NCBI GenBank assembly: GCA_964016875.1
Contig: OZ024734.1
Span: 56,313,496-56,377,495, forward strand
Source: Fallopia convolvulus
Taxonomy: Eukaryota; Streptophyta; Magnoliopsida; Caryophyllales; Polygonaceae
DNA length: 64,000 bases
Reading direction: 5' to 3'
Below the pieces are notes generated by a model that was not told the DNA's origin, did not search any database, and worked only from the letters and a program-made list of their open reading frames with translations. A program made the position numbers and the translations under genes. The first letter of the stretch is position 1; each line of letters begins with the position of its first letter. Below are positions 1-12,656 of this stretch, in pieces.

Positions 1-168
1 GGAGTAAACATATGAATTGTATCTCTTTGAATTAGCTTCCTAATGATACCAAAACCAACTTCATCAGACAACTTTAGCTCCCAATCAAAGCCTTACAAGA
101 TAGAGGTGTCTAAACAACAACTCCAATACATAACCCAAATTTAAGCGTTCTTTTCCCACATCCTCTTT
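1..168 (-). mobile_element. Leader or start of internal region of a minus-strand LTR retrotransposon
   Basis: Read on the minus strand, this follows the LTR end at 169. A PBS-like stretch reading TTTTGGTATCATTAGG lies at about 36-53. It resembles the initiator-Met tRNA PBS of plant gypsy elements but has diverged, and it lies about 110 bp from the LTR end instead of directly beside it. No protein is recognisable; the rest of the element would lie left of the window. Confidence 0.35.
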
Positions 169-1199
169 GTAACACCCCCTTCCTATCTTGGAGGTATTAC
201 CGCCAGTGACCCCGATTAAGACTAAATCGAAGCTACCCAAGGCTTTAAACTGACTGAACAAACTAAAAACAAGGTAAATGAAACCATTTAAAAACCTAGC
301 AAAATTAAGTAAAACTTTACAGCGGAAAAGCACGTAAAAGGTCTTATACAAACCTTAACTTAAAAGAATAAATAAATAGAACAACCTTCTATTTAAACAA
401 AATCTCCATCAAGTCTTCCTTGAGTTCTTATTTCTGAAACTCAGCTTCGCTTTGAAGTAGTTCAATCATGATCTTCACTCAAATATAGCCATTGGAAACC
501 TTTCTTCAACTTCTTGAGCTTCAAACATCTGAATCCGCCTCTTGAATCAACTTCCAAGAAGAACCTGACATGTCGTAAACCAACGGTGGACACCAGCCGA
601 CCATATAAAAGAAAAGAAGATGGACGGGTTAGTCTAATGAAAGACTAGCAAGCGGAGAATCTAACTTGGTTCTTATGGTTGTAACTAAACATATTGGCAT
701 CCAAATCCGATTAGACTCGGATTATGATCCAATAGTTAGCAGTCTTATAGAGAATAAGAAGGAGATATGCATAATCAAGAGGTAGGACACCACAGCTTGT
801 GGTTCCTTTACGAAATATGAACAATTGTTGGAAACTCAAATTAATCATATCACATTTTGAAAAGCCTCCATGACTAATCAGATTGACTTAATCAAAGTTT
901 GATTAAGAATCATTCGTAACCGGGAGCAAGAATGGTTATCGAATAGACTAACCATCCGAGTATATTAATGTGTCTAATGCACTTATCTTATATTACCTAA
1001 CTTTTTACAAAAATGTTGATAACTTTTAATCGACTGAAACCGCCAAGAATCCACATGTACATGGAGACGTCAAGATGAGAGGGATGAAATCCATGATCAT
1101 TGACGAACACCTAGTACCAATTTGCACTAAGCTAGAGTGCATAAACACCTCCTCCAGCGTTGAGTGACGTATGAGTCATGATCCGAATGTTGGGATATG
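169..1199 (-). mobile_element. LTR of a minus-strand gypsy-like element, distal part (continues at 7360)
   Basis: On the minus strand this stretch ends in GGGGTGTTACA, a typical 3' terminus of plant chromovirus (Tekay/Del) LTRs. The region has no coding potential and looks like LTR sequence. It is interrupted at 1200-7359 by a complete younger LTR element and resumes at 7360. Family assignment rests on the terminus and general look only. Confidence 0.45.
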
Positions 1200-1204
1200 A
1201 TAGT
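1200..1204. repeat. Target-site duplication ATAGT (left)
   Basis: The five bases ATAGT directly before the 5' LTR (TG at 1205) recur directly after the 3' LTR at 7355-7359. A 5-bp duplication is what gypsy integrase makes, and it fixes the element limits exactly. Confidence 0.9.
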
Positions 1205-3059
1205 TGTAACATCCCCAACCAAAATGCATACGTCATTCGAAATTCATATAAGATTAAGAGCATATGCATAACATATTGACATGATATATAGTGAGTTTTT
1301 AAAAGTGATATTTATTTTCTAATTAAGTTTATTATATTTTAAAAAGTTTTTAAATAAAAATTAATTATTAATTATTTTAGGGTAAAGTTTATAGTAAATG
1401 TAATTTAAGGGTGAAAGTTGTGGTTTTTACAAGAGTTGGACTGACTTTAAAACGCCGACTAACTACATGATATATATATATATCATGTTGTTTTTGATCA
1501 TTTTATATGACTTACGTAGATGAAAAACAATTACAGAGAGCTTGTGAATTGAAGAAAAAAAAAGATTTGGTTTTTGCTGGTTTTGAATTTATTTGTTGGA
1601 TCTGATACGAGATTTATTTTTATCGGGTTTTAATTTTGAAGTACAAGCGTGATTCGGTAAGTTTTTAATTAGTAAATGGTTTATCTGGATTTTACTAATT
1701 TTTCCAGATCTAGATCTACAGTTGGTTTTGATTCGAAAATCAGTCGATTTATAGTTCTCAGAGAAAGTTTTCGATATCGGATTTATATTCGGTAAAAGAT
1801 TTCAGAGTAATTTTAGGGTTTTCCTTGTAATGATATTAGGGAGCCCTTTGATCAAGTTTTTCATAAAGGTTTGAACTAGAAAAATGTTCTTCTACATATA
1901 TAGTTTATTGTTGTCAAGTTTTAAAGGATTTGGATATATATGCAAGAAGTTATAATGCATTCTGGCATTTCATTGCATTTGGGGTTAGAGTTTATAAGAG
2001 TAAATAGCCTAATTTGCATTGGGTTACATATAGGAGCCCAAGTTATAGACCGTGGTCAGAGTCAAGGGGGAGAGATATAGTAATCGTCTTGAACAGGTGA
2101 GTATAGACCGGAGATTCAACCCTATGTGCTATATGTGAAATATGAATATATGGATATATGCGCTATATGTGGTATACGAGGTATATGAATATATGTGCTA
2201 TATGAGGTATATGGATATATGTGTTTTATGGATTATATGGATAAATGTGATAGCTCTGAAATTTCCAGAGTTGTTTGCACAAAAGGTATGTTAACAGATG
2301 GCATATGATATATGGTTACAGGATGCACTTGATTGCATAGCATATTGCATGAGATTAAAAAGGATTTGTGACTGTCTTGCCCTGAATTTGTATACAAAAG
2401 AGACCTACGGGTCATACATGAGGCCTGAGATGCCTAAGAGATGGTAATTGAGCAAATGAGGCCTAAGATGCCTAAAAGTCGGTAATGGCGGTAATGGAAA
2501 AAAAAAGAAAGAAAAATTTGGTAATGGAAAAGAGTTGGTAATGGAAACCCGGGGCAGATTCAGGCTTGAACAGTTCACAGAATAATGAATTGGATACATC
2601 GGCATTTGCATTTGCATAGTAAATTCCTATACGACATATGTATAATATGTATGTATATGTACATGGATTAAATGTTTGACTCTGTGTGAAATAATTGATG
2701 ATGGTTTATATTCACTGAGTATGCGACTCACGTAAATCGCAAAACAATTTTTCAGGTTCAGCTAGTTTTTGTTGATGTGTGTCTATGTTAGAGGTCACAT
2801 TCATGCAGGTCGGCCGGCTGAAGCTCAATGCAACCTTCTCCTCCTCATTTTGCATCATAGGCATATGGCTTGTAATATAAGTTAGAATAATAGATGTTTA
2901 AGTATGAGAAGTAACGACAAAAATGTGTGTGTGCAACCTTTGTGTGGTTGTTAATGTTTGCTTTGTGCTTATGTAAATAGTTGGTATATGTGAATTATCT
3001 GCTTATATAAGAGAGATAAGTTTTATGAAGTATACGTCATAGGGTATAAGGGTGTCACA
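1205..3059 (+). repeat. 5' LTR of nested Tekay/Del-like gypsy element
   Basis: An 1855-bp LTR that begins TGTAACATCC and ends GGTGTCACA; it is near-identical to 5499-7354. By eye the two LTRs differ at only a few percent of sites, so this is the youngest layer of the nest. It holds AT-rich runs and a degenerate tract of short ATATG-type repeats at about 2120-2250. No gene is present; small ORFs in it are chance frames that recur in the other LTR. Confidence 0.92.
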
Positions 3060-3600
3060 GTTAGTTTTTGGTATCAGAGCAGGGATATGATTCTTTAAGG
3101 GCATGCATTCATAAGTATATTTAATTGACAATAGATTGCATTCATGAGCATGATGCATAAAGGAGAGAAGGTTCAGCCGCGCCATGTCAGTATATAAGAG
3201 CATTTCATACAATATTACATGAGCATACATTTCATACACATGAACCATAAGAAGAGGAAGTATAGATAAAATGGTAAAGGTACATATGGTATATCAAAAT
3301 TGTATAATACGAGTGGATACAGTAGAGTTATCAGTTGACTGGATCTTGTTATTCCTGCATGAGTTTGATGTTATGTTGGATATGATTGGTTGTCAAGACA
3401 CCATGCTAAAGTGGATTGTTTTACCGAGGAAGTAGTGATAGATTCGCTAGAGAAATCTGGAGTGATCTTCTATGATGATAGACAAATAGTACCCACTTGC
3501 TTAATATCTGCAACAATGGCTTTTGCATGATCAGAGAGGGATGTGAGATAAATCTGACCCATGTTATAGACAATACAGTTGAATGTGATGGGTTTGGAGA
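3060..3600 (+). mobile_element. PBS and gag-less leader of the nested gypsy element
   Basis: The primer-binding site TGGTATCAGAGC lies at 3069-3080, ten bases after the 5' LTR, and is complementary to the 3' end of initiator-Met tRNA. The 500 bp that follow should carry gag, but no gag or CCHC zinc-knuckle frame can be read there. Gag appears deleted, so the copy depends on proteins from elsewhere or is dead. Confidence 0.75.
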
Positions 3601-3608
3601 CGTTCTAG

Positions 3609-5498
3609 TTGTTAAAGATTTTTCCAGATGTGTTTCCAAAGCATCTTCCTGGATTGCCACCTAATAGAGAGATAGAGTTTACTATGAAATTAATGTCAGG
3701 TACTGCACCGATTTCTATTCTTCCATATTGGATGGCTCTTCTAGAGTTACAAGAACTGAAGAAACAGTTACATGATTTGTTGGACAAAGTATTTATTAGG
3801 GCTAGTGTATCATATTCGGGTGCACCAGTACTTTTCGTGAAAAGAAAGATGGTAGCTTACAAATGTTCATAGATTACAGAAAGTTGAATCAGGTGATAGT
3901 GAAGAACAAATATCCATTGTCAAAATAGATGATGTATTTGATCAACTTCAGGGTGCAAAGGTATTTTCGAAGATAGACATTAGATTAGGATATCATCAGT
4001 TAAAGATAGCTAAAGATGACATTATCAAGACAACATTCAGAACTCGATATGGGCATTATGAGTTTCTGATAATTCTATTTGGTTTGACAAATGCACCAGC
4101 GGTATTTATGGCTTTGATGAACAAGGTATTTCAATCTTTTCTAGACAGATTTGTGATCATTTGTATTCATGATATATTGGTGTATTCATGAAGTATAGAG
4201 GAGCATGTTGATCATTTATCTACTATGCTACAAGTCTTGAGGGAAAAACAGTTGTTTGCTAAACTGAGAAAGTTTGAATTTTGGTTGGATCATACGGTAT
4301 TTTAGGACATATAGTATTTGGAAGAGGTATAGAGGATTGATTCTAAAAAGTTTAAAACAGTGGTAAACTAGAAAGCAACAACTACAGTTACAGAAGTTCG
4401 TATCTTTCTTAGTATGGCTGGATACTACAGAAGGATTCTCGATTATAGCTGCACCACTTACTAAATTGCTATGAAAGAATGCTTCATTCTATTGGTATTC
4501 TGCGTGCCAACAAGGCTTTAATGAGTTAAAGCACCGACAGACTACAATAGAAATACTGAGAATTCTTACAGGTACAAGAGGATTTGGTATTTATATTGAT
4601 GCTTCATAGCAGAGTCTTGACTGTGTCTTAATGCTGGATGGAAAGTAATTGCTTATGCATCGCGACAGTTGCGACCACGTGAAATTTCTTATCTTGTACA
4701 TGATTTAGAGCTGACAGAAGTAGTATTTGCCCTAAAGATTTTGCAACATTATCTATATGGAGAAACATTTCAAATATTTACAAATCATAAGAGTTTGATG
4801 TATTTGATGAGCCAAACGTAGTTGAACATGAGACAACAATGTTGGATGAAACTACTGAAAGATTATGATTGTACCATGGAGTATCATCCAGAAAAGGTCA
4901 ATGTTGTAGCAGATGCTTTGAGTCAAAAATCAAATGGTATGATGACAGATATGCACATGACTTCAGTGTTGGATTTCATTGCTTTGCGAGGTCTAAATGA
5001 TAGACTGTAGTTTGACATAGACAGAGTACTGATTGCTACTTTTGAGATTTGGCCAGTTCTGAGGCAGAAAATCTAAGATGCACAAGTAAGAGATGGAAAG
5101 TTGATAGAAATTTTTGAACAGGTTCTACCAGGTAAAGAAATGCTATTTGACATTCAGGATGCATGACACATTGATGTTTGGCATACAGATTAGCATTGCC
5201 TTCAGAATTGACCCAGATTCATAATGGGTTCTATGTTAGTATGTTACAGTGATATTGATCTGATTCGTCACATGTGTTAAAAGATTCAGAATTACAGCTT
5301 GTAGAAAATCTCAGCTACATAGAGGAACTGATCATGATAGTAGATTACAGAATCAAACAATTACAAAGGGAGATTCTGAAAGTAGTTTAGAAGAATTATG
5401 GTATAGAGGAGAAAAGTTGTGAAACTAAGGATAAGATGAGAAATGTATAAGAAGAGATAGCGAATTTTGAGGACAAAATTCTTATAGAGGGGGAGAAA
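3609..5498 (+). pseudogene. Degenerate Ty3/gypsy pol (RT and RNase H remnants)
   Basis: Reverse-transcriptase N-terminal sequence is readable at 3609-3870 (motif FPDVFPKHLPGLPPNREIEF). Broken RT sequence continues through about 4350. An RNase H stretch with the YHPEKVNVVADALSQK signature typical of chromoviruses spans about 4560-4950. Many in-frame stops and frameshifts interrupt all domains. Only a short tail follows before the 3' LTR, so integrase and chromodomain are missing. A purine-rich tract at about 5486-5498 (AGAGGGGGAGAAA) is the polypurine tract before the 3' LTR. The element cannot encode a working polymerase. Confidence 0.85.
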
Positions 5499-7354
5499 TG
5501 TAACATCCCCGACCAAAATGCATACGTCATTCGACATTCATATATGATTAAGAGCATATGCATAGCATATTGACATGATATATAGTGAGTTTTTAAAAGT
5601 AATATTTATTTTCTAATTAAGTTTATTAAATTTTAAAAAGTTTTTAAATAAAAATTAATTATTAATTATTTTAGGGTAAAGTTTATAGTAAATGTAATTT
5701 AAGGGTGAGAGTTGTGGTTTTTACAAAAGTTGGACCGACTTTAAAACGTCGACTAACTACATGATATATATATCATGTTGTTTTTGATCATTTCATATGA
5801 CTTACGTAGATGAAATACAATTACAGAGAGCTTGTCAATTGAAGAAAAAAAAGATTTGGTTTTTGCTGGTTTTGAATTTATTTGTTGGATCTGATACGAG
5901 ATCTATTTTATCGGGTTTAAATCTCGAAGTACAAGTGTGATTCGGTAAGTTTTTAATTAGTAAATGGTTTATCTGGATTTTCCTAATTTTTCCAAATCTA
6001 GATCTACAGTTGGTTTTGATTCGAAAATCAGTCGATTTATAGTTCTCAGAGAAAGTTTTCGATATCAGATTTATATTCGGTAAAAGATTTCAGAGTAATT
6101 TTAGGGTTTTCCTTGTAATGATATTAGGGAGCCCTTTGATCAAGTTTTTCATAAAGGTTTGAACTAGAAAAATGTTCTTCTATATATATAGTTTATTGTT
6201 GTCAAGTTTTAAAGGATTTGGAATTATGCACAAGAAGTTGTAATGCATTCTGGCATTTCATTGCATTTGGGGTTTAAGTTTATAAGAGTAAATAGCCCAA
6301 TTTGCATTGAGTTACATATAGGAGCCCAAGTAATAGACCGTGGTCAGAGTCAAGGGGGAGAGATATAGTAATCGTCTTGAACAGGTGAGTATAGACCGGA
6401 GATTCAACCCTATGTGCTATATGTGAAATATGAATATATGGATATATGCGCTATATGTGGTATACGAGGTATATGAATATATGTGCTATATGAGCTATAT
6501 GGATATATGTGTTTTATGGATTATATGGATAAATGTGATAGCTCTGAAAGTTCTAGAGTTGTTTGCACAAAAGGTATGTTAACAGATGACATATGATATA
6601 TGGTTACAGGATGCACTTGATTGCATAGCATAATGCATGAGATTAAAAAGGATTTGTGACTGTCTTGCCCTGAATTTGTATACAAAAGAGACCTACGGGT
6701 CATACATGAGGCCTGAGATGCCTAAGAGATGGTAATTGAGCAAATGAGGCCTAAGATGCCTAAAAGTCGGTAATGGCGGTAATGGAAAAAAAAAAGAAAA
6801 AGAAAAGAAAAGTTGGTAATTGAAAAGAGTTGGTAATGGAATCCTGGGGCAGATTCAGGCTTGAACAGTTCACAAAATAATGAATTGGATACATAGACAT
6901 TTGCATTTGCATAGTAAATTCCTATACGACATATGTATAATATGTATGTATATGTACATGGATTAAATGTTTGACTCTGTGTGAAATAATTGATGATGGT
7001 TTATATTCACTGAGTATGCGACTCACGTAAATCGCAAAACAATTTTTCATGTTCAGCTAGTTTTTGTTGATGTGTGTCTCTGTTAGATGTCACATTCATA
7101 CAGGTCGGCCGGCTGAAGCTCAATGCAACCTTCTCCTCCTCATTTTGCATCATAGGCATATGGCTTGTAATATAAGTTAGAATAATAGATGTTTAAGTAT
7201 GAGAAGTAACGACAAAAATGTGTGTGTGCAACCTTTGTGTGGTTGTTAATGTTTGCTTTGTGCTTATGTAAATAGTTGGTATATGTGAATTATCTGCTTA
7301 TATAAGAGAGAGAAGTTTTATGAAGTATACGTCATAGGGTATAAAGGTGTCACA
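5499..7354 (+). repeat. 3' LTR of nested Tekay/Del-like gypsy element
   Basis: 1856 bp, starting TGTAACATCC and ending GGTGTCACA, paired with 1205-3059. The polypurine tract lies immediately upstream and ATAGT immediately downstream. Confidence 0.92.
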
Positions 7355-7359
7355 ATAGT
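7355..7359. repeat. Target-site duplication ATAGT (right)
   Basis: Exact repeat of 1200-1204 flanking the nested gypsy element. Confidence 0.9.
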
Positions 7360-8800
7360 AACGAGCTAAACCTCCCAACATAGAATGTGTTATAAAGAGG
7401 TCATCGGAGACTCGGCTCTTACCCCTGAAATTAACTTACTTCACAACAACGTCTCAGCATGAGACAACATACAAGGTCACACATAACGGACCTAAATCCA
7501 GTTCTAGCGCGAAACTGAATAAACAACATGATCATTATTTCTAACAAATTTAACAACCTATCATATTTTATTAAGCACACAAGTTGTTCCCAACACAAAT
7601 ATTAAATGGGATTCAATTCCTCATTTAATAACCATAATGCAAGAGAGAACCGTCCACTTGCCTTAGAAGGCGTGTTCAACGTCCTTAGCAATTCAACAGT
7701 AATCTTTATCATCCTTCTGACAAATATAACAAAAGGATTTCTCAGCAACGAGCTCACAGAAACACTTCTTAGTTGTATTCTCAACTCCTACAACTTCCTA
7801 ATCGATAAACGATTTAATTTCCGAATATCGATATATAATAAATCCTTAATTATCATGCTTCAAGGAGCCATCTTGGCGGAATTATAACTAATTATCCACT
7901 TCACTTTTGAAATAATTTTCTAAATAAAAATTATTCATTAGCAACAGTTCTTAAAGGTGACAAAATCTCGGGTCAAACGGATTAAGAATGAATCCTGAGT
8001 AATTATCCGAAGTCATTTACCTGCCAATCGGTATCCAAAACTTGTATTCGCTATAACTGAAAATCCGGACGTCCGTTTCACGAGACGCTTTAAACCTGTG
8101 GGACCGTATCAACGTCAAGATTATAAAACCATAAATTTAATTAGCAAAGCAGAACTGAAAGGCCCTTACGGTGGCTCCGCAATCAACTTGCTAATTAATT
8201 TCGATCGAATATACCTTCACTCGAGCCCATGTCTCGTTTGGCTCGATAGTGGCTCGATCCACGAGCCCGAGGGTGGTCGGGTATTGCTCGGCGGCAGCAC
8301 CTTGCTGTGGTTGGTGGTAGGAGGACTGGTGGTTGCTGGCGGTAGCCATAATGAGGCAGAGAGATGGACGACGATGAAGTGTTCTCTCGCCCGAGCTCGT
8401 CGTTCCGACCTGATTTCTCACTGGTTCTTAGCAGCTGCAATATCCAGCAAAACCAAGAGGAAGAATAAGGGGATGACGGAGGAGCTAGAGGAAGAAGATG
8501 ATGGGGGATGGAGAAGATAACCGACGGTGAATAAGAATTCGAATTCTTCCCAAGTCCGTCGTCCATGGTCTCGCTTCTTCCGCTGCTTTCTTCTTTTGTT
8601 TTTGATATGTATTGATCAACTTTGACCAGTCAGAAGATATGCGTGGAGAATTTAGAAGAATTCTTTCTCCTAGTTCCTTCCTTATTAAGCATAGAAAGGT
8701 CAGTTTAAAATCGAACCCGTCTCGGAACGGGACTCGCGTTAAGGCGGTATAATTATGTACCTCGGGTGGAAAAACTCACTAAACGAAAAACGTCCCGTAA
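7360..8800 (-). mobile_element. Minus-strand LTR, proximal part, interrupted at 1200-7359
   Basis: Continues 169-1199 once the nested element is removed. It contains a GC-rich stretch (about 8090-8580) with open frames on both strands but no recognisable domain, so I do not call a gene. The junction with Athila sequence is near 8790-8840; I could not find a sharp LTR terminus or duplication there. Confidence 0.4.
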
Positions 8801-8829
8801 ATTATGTAGAACAATAAAACCAATTTTCC

Positions 8830-9871
8830 ATGATTTTATTGGGTAGTTAACGACCCTATCAGGGTCGGTAACGACCCGCCGAGGATATCAGTCGACCTCA
8901 ATGTCGACCCGGTACTCTCACCTCTCGAGCCTAACTTGGTTCCGAGAATGGTGAAAACTCTTCCATTTCCAACTAAGAAATCTATGGACTCTACTAAGAG
9001 TAAGTTCAGGCGTTTCGTTAAAATACTTCAGGGCATTAATATTTCCATCCCATTCGCTGAGGCCCTAAGCGAAATATCGGCTTACACAAAATTCTTGAAA
9101 GATATTCTTAGCAGGAAAAGATCTATTACAGAGCTGCAGGATGAAGTCAGATCAATAGCTCTACCAGAAAAGCTTGGAGATCCCGGGAGGTTTGCAATCA
9201 CAATTGGCTTAGGCAACCACAAGTTCAAAGCTTTATGTGATCTTGGTGCCAGTGCTAGTCTTGTTCCGCTCTCAATCTGGTCTAAAGCCAATATGGGACC
9301 ACTAGAGCCAGTAGACATGAACCTATACATGGCAGATGGGTCAAGTGTCAAGGCCACAGGAGTAGTGGATGATTACCCTATTCAAGTCGGGAAATTCTTT
9401 ATACCGAATGATTTTATCGTCCTTGATATGCCTGAAGACCCTCATATCCCCATAATTCTAGGGCGACCATTTTTAGCCACAGCAGGAGCAAGAGTTGATG
9501 TACGGAAGGGACTCCTCACTTTTGATATAGGAGAAGAACGGGTGGAATTCAACTTGGATCAAAAAGCCAACGACCCAATTGGAGTGGCACAAATAGAGTT
9601 GACCCAAACCGAACTCGACACCACAGTCCCTACAGAGCCACATCTACCGATCACTGAGTCTCATATGCATGAGTTCAACCAAGGCCCTACTACAGAGGTT
9701 ACAGAAAAATCCAAACCACCTTGGTTTGCGGACTACACTAACAATCCAAGGATATCGAGCTTGCTGATAGAAGAAGAAGGTCCTAATTTAGCAATTCAAG
9801 CACACAGAGGCAGTAAGGCTACATGCAAGGTATCTCAAGACCCCAACATGGCCAGACATGAACCACCATGA
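8830..9871 (+). CDS. Athila-type gag C-terminus plus retropepsin-like protease (5' truncated)
   Basis: One open frame runs from about 8843 to a stop at 9869-9871; its beginning is cut off by the inserted element, so there is no native start. The protease holds the active-site box ALCDLGASASLVPLSIW (DLGAS replacing the usual DTGAS, as is common in Athila/Tat elements), then a flap-like segment and ILGRPFLATAGA, the second conserved block of retropepsins. No reverse transcriptase follows: after the stop comes a leader-like region and then the extra 3' ORF, so pol has been deleted. The upstream part encodes VVNDP and VGNDPP from the GTTAACGA motif that recurs throughout the element. Confidence 0.8.
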
Positions 9872-11093
9872 GATTAGCAAGTGAGCTCGTCCGGCTAACG
9901 ACGTTAAACATAGCGCTTACGGGAGGCAACCCGCTTTTAGAATAGGTTTATTTTATTTTATTTTCTTTATATTTTCTTTTTCTTTTTAGGTTATTTCTTA
10001 GCTTTCTTTTATTTTTCTTTTTAGTTTTAATTAGGACAGAAATAAGATCATTTGAGCTAACAAGATTTCAGGAAAAAGGGGTCGAAAATTCACTCAGAAA
10101 GGCCACGGCGGCTCGTTAACGACCCACCCAGGGTCGTTAACGACCCGGTTCGGACGACCCGATTCGTCACAATACGGGGCAGGTAAGTAATTCTAACCTA
10201 GTTAACTTCTTTAACCCTAGCCGCCGCCCCTTCTACCCATCCCCCCATCCTATAAAAACCCTTCTACCCCTCCCAAAATTCTACCACAATCCCTTCAACA
10301 TTCACTCTCAAACCCAAAACTCTCTCAATCCCTCTCAATTCTCTCCCAACGAGTCGAAATCCCCACATTAACGACCGCCGGAGACGCCATCGTTACCGGA
10401 GTTCGGAGGCCACACACCATCGACGCCGAGCTCGTTAACTACCCCGATTCCGACCCTTGTTCTTTAAATTCTCGGTTCTCCGGTATGATTTCTAAACCCT
10501 TGCTTGAAATTGCTTAATTGATTATTTATAGGGTTGAATTTCATATCTTGAATCATGATTCTTAGGGAGATCGATGAGCATGCTTAAATTCCATTCTAAA
10601 AATTCTTGATTGTGCTTAGTTGTTCATGTTCTAGGGAGACTACTCATGTTAGATTAACTATGGTAACCCTTTAGTTAGGAAAGCATGAATTTTTCTTGTC
10701 CTAGATCTAAAAAGTTCGAACTTTGCATGTCCAAATCCCGAGTAATTCTTAGCATGTTCGGGATGGGTAATTGAGTAAGTATGGGGTGCTTTTACCCTAT
10801 GGGGGATTTGTGGAAAATAATAGAAGATTGCATGCTTGATTAGTGTTGATTAGAGGTAGATTTAATTTCGGAACATACTGGTTTTGCTCTCGGCGGGTCG
10901 TTAACAACCCACCCAGGCTCGTTAACGACCCTGCACTTCATCGACGATCGATCCGAGGCCAGCATCGTGAACAACCCAATTGGGTAGTTTATGAATAAAT
11001 CCGAGGTTAATTTAGAGACCAAGTATGGGGTCTCGTACCTATTATTTTTGAATGGATCTTATCTTGGAAATTTTTGATTATTTTGTAGGATCC
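9872..11093 (+). promoter_or_regulatory. Candidate internal promoter and spliced leader of the Athila 3' ORF
   Basis: About 1.2 kb without coding sequence. A TATA-like TATAAAAA lies at 10251-10258, followed by a C/T-rich stretch typical of plant transcript starts (10260-10350). A possible splice donor at 10483 (CCG|GTATGA) and acceptor ending at 11088 (TTTTGTAG) would remove an AT-rich 606-bp intron and place the ATG at 11094 five bases into exon 2. The motif pair around GTTAACGACC occurs at about 10115-10150 and 10897-10930. Promoter and intron are inferred from sequence patterns only. Confidence 0.5.
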
Positions 11094-12656
11094 ATGGCTA
11101 GTTCAAGCAGACCCGCTACCCGAGCCCAGAAGAAGAGGAGGAACCACAGGTCTCCATCTCCACCCCGAGTGGATGATGTGATTTTGAGCAGTCAGAGCCA
11201 AGTACGGCGCTACCGGGATTTTTTGGAGAAGGACCATTACACCCGATGGTTCTCGAAGTCTAGCGCCGTCTCTACGGGCATCTACACGGATGTCAAGGAC
11301 GCCTTCATCATCCTTGGGGTCGCACACTTATTGAAGCAAGAGAGCTTGCCGCATTACCCGGCCCTCACATCCGAGTTCTTGGCCACCTTGGAGACCAACT
11401 TCTCGTCGAAGACCTCGGCGGGACGCATTCGATTCCGGCTCGGTAACGAGGACCGTGATTTCACAATGGCAGAGTTCAATGCAATTTTGGAGCTACCAAA
11501 CCCGACGAGGGACTATAGCTTGAAGGACTACCGAGTGACCCGCACTTGGAGCTACATCACCGGAGAGGTTCAATCCTCTACCGCGGTGCTATCCGGGGCA
11601 AACATCGTCAACCCCATCTTCAGGATTATCTTGAGAGTCCTCGCCGCAACATTTTGGCCGAAGAAAGAGTTGAACCGGCCTACAAGAACGGAAGTCGCTT
11701 GCTTTCGCACCATCCTCTTCGAGGAGCCTGGCCCCTTGAACTTGGGGTACGAATGGCTCTACTATGTCGAGAAGTCCACCAAGTCCAAGGAAGTGTGGTG
11801 TGGCAATTTGGTTAGCCTCTTGGCTAAGAATCTTGGAGTTGATCTCACCCGCTACACACCGGCCCACGCTTAACTCCTCAACAAGAACTATTGGTATAGT
11901 TCCGGGATTTTCGTGCAAGCCGAGGGAGGCTACAAGGTGAAGGTGCACGATCAACTAGTAATCCCTTCCCTCGACATGTACGAGCTACTATACGTACCAA
12001 ATTGGTATGAGGCGTGGACAGGACACCCTTACCCTTTGGAGCCAAAATCGGAGGACGAGCTCTCACTTAGGCCTTGTGAGACCCGGTTTGAGCGGGATGA
12101 TGTGGATGAATATGAAGAAGAAGAAGAGCAAGAGGATACCGAGGTGGTTGGCAATGACACCGAGGAAGCCGACACCGAGGGCGGCACTGAGGAGCTCAAC
12201 TTTGAAGAAGAAGACATGGACACGGAGGGATTAGGAGGCCACATCTTCGTCGACGAGCCTACCAGGGTCGTTAACGACCATTTCCAGCCACCACCCAACA
12301 CTGTTAACGAGGCAACCAGCTTCGTTAACGAGGTGCCGCAAGCCACTGTCGACCCACCACCAGCTCCTGTCGACCCTCATGCATACAGTCTCATGCCTTA
12401 TAACCCGGTGATGTATCAAGACCATTTCCAACCTCACTACCCACCACCTCCTCAGCCCGAGTACACAGGATCGAGTATACCACCACCATGGGCCGAGGAT
12501 CTTTCTGCACGGATGCAACAGCTTCACCTCCAGACGGATCACATTCATAGGAGGATGGATAGATGGGAAACCGTTTATTCCGCTCGCATGTCGATGGAGG
12601 ACGAACGACAACATCAGAGAGAAGCAGAGGATGCTGAGCGCTGGAGGACTATGTAA
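11094..12656 (+). pseudogene. Athila extra 3' ORF (env-position, ATHILA ORF-1-like), one internal stop
   Basis: Starts at ATG 11094 (MASSSRPATRAQKKRR, a basic, nuclear-signal-like N-terminus). It continues as a globular domain for about 260 residues to an in-frame TAA at 11871-11873, then resumes in the same frame to 12656. The second half carries a Glu/Asp-rich stretch (about 12110-12235), a Pro-rich region with repeated VVND/VNEA words encoded by GTTAACGA motifs, and a C-terminal charged helix. Athila elements carry such an ORF in the env position; its function is unknown. No convincing signal peptide or membrane segment was seen. Reading through a single stop suggests recent inactivation. 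Confidence 0.65.

Noticed and set aside
8098..8520. 140-aa plus-strand frame and opposing minus frames
   Set aside because: Lies in LTR sequence, both strands open because of base composition, no recognisable domain.
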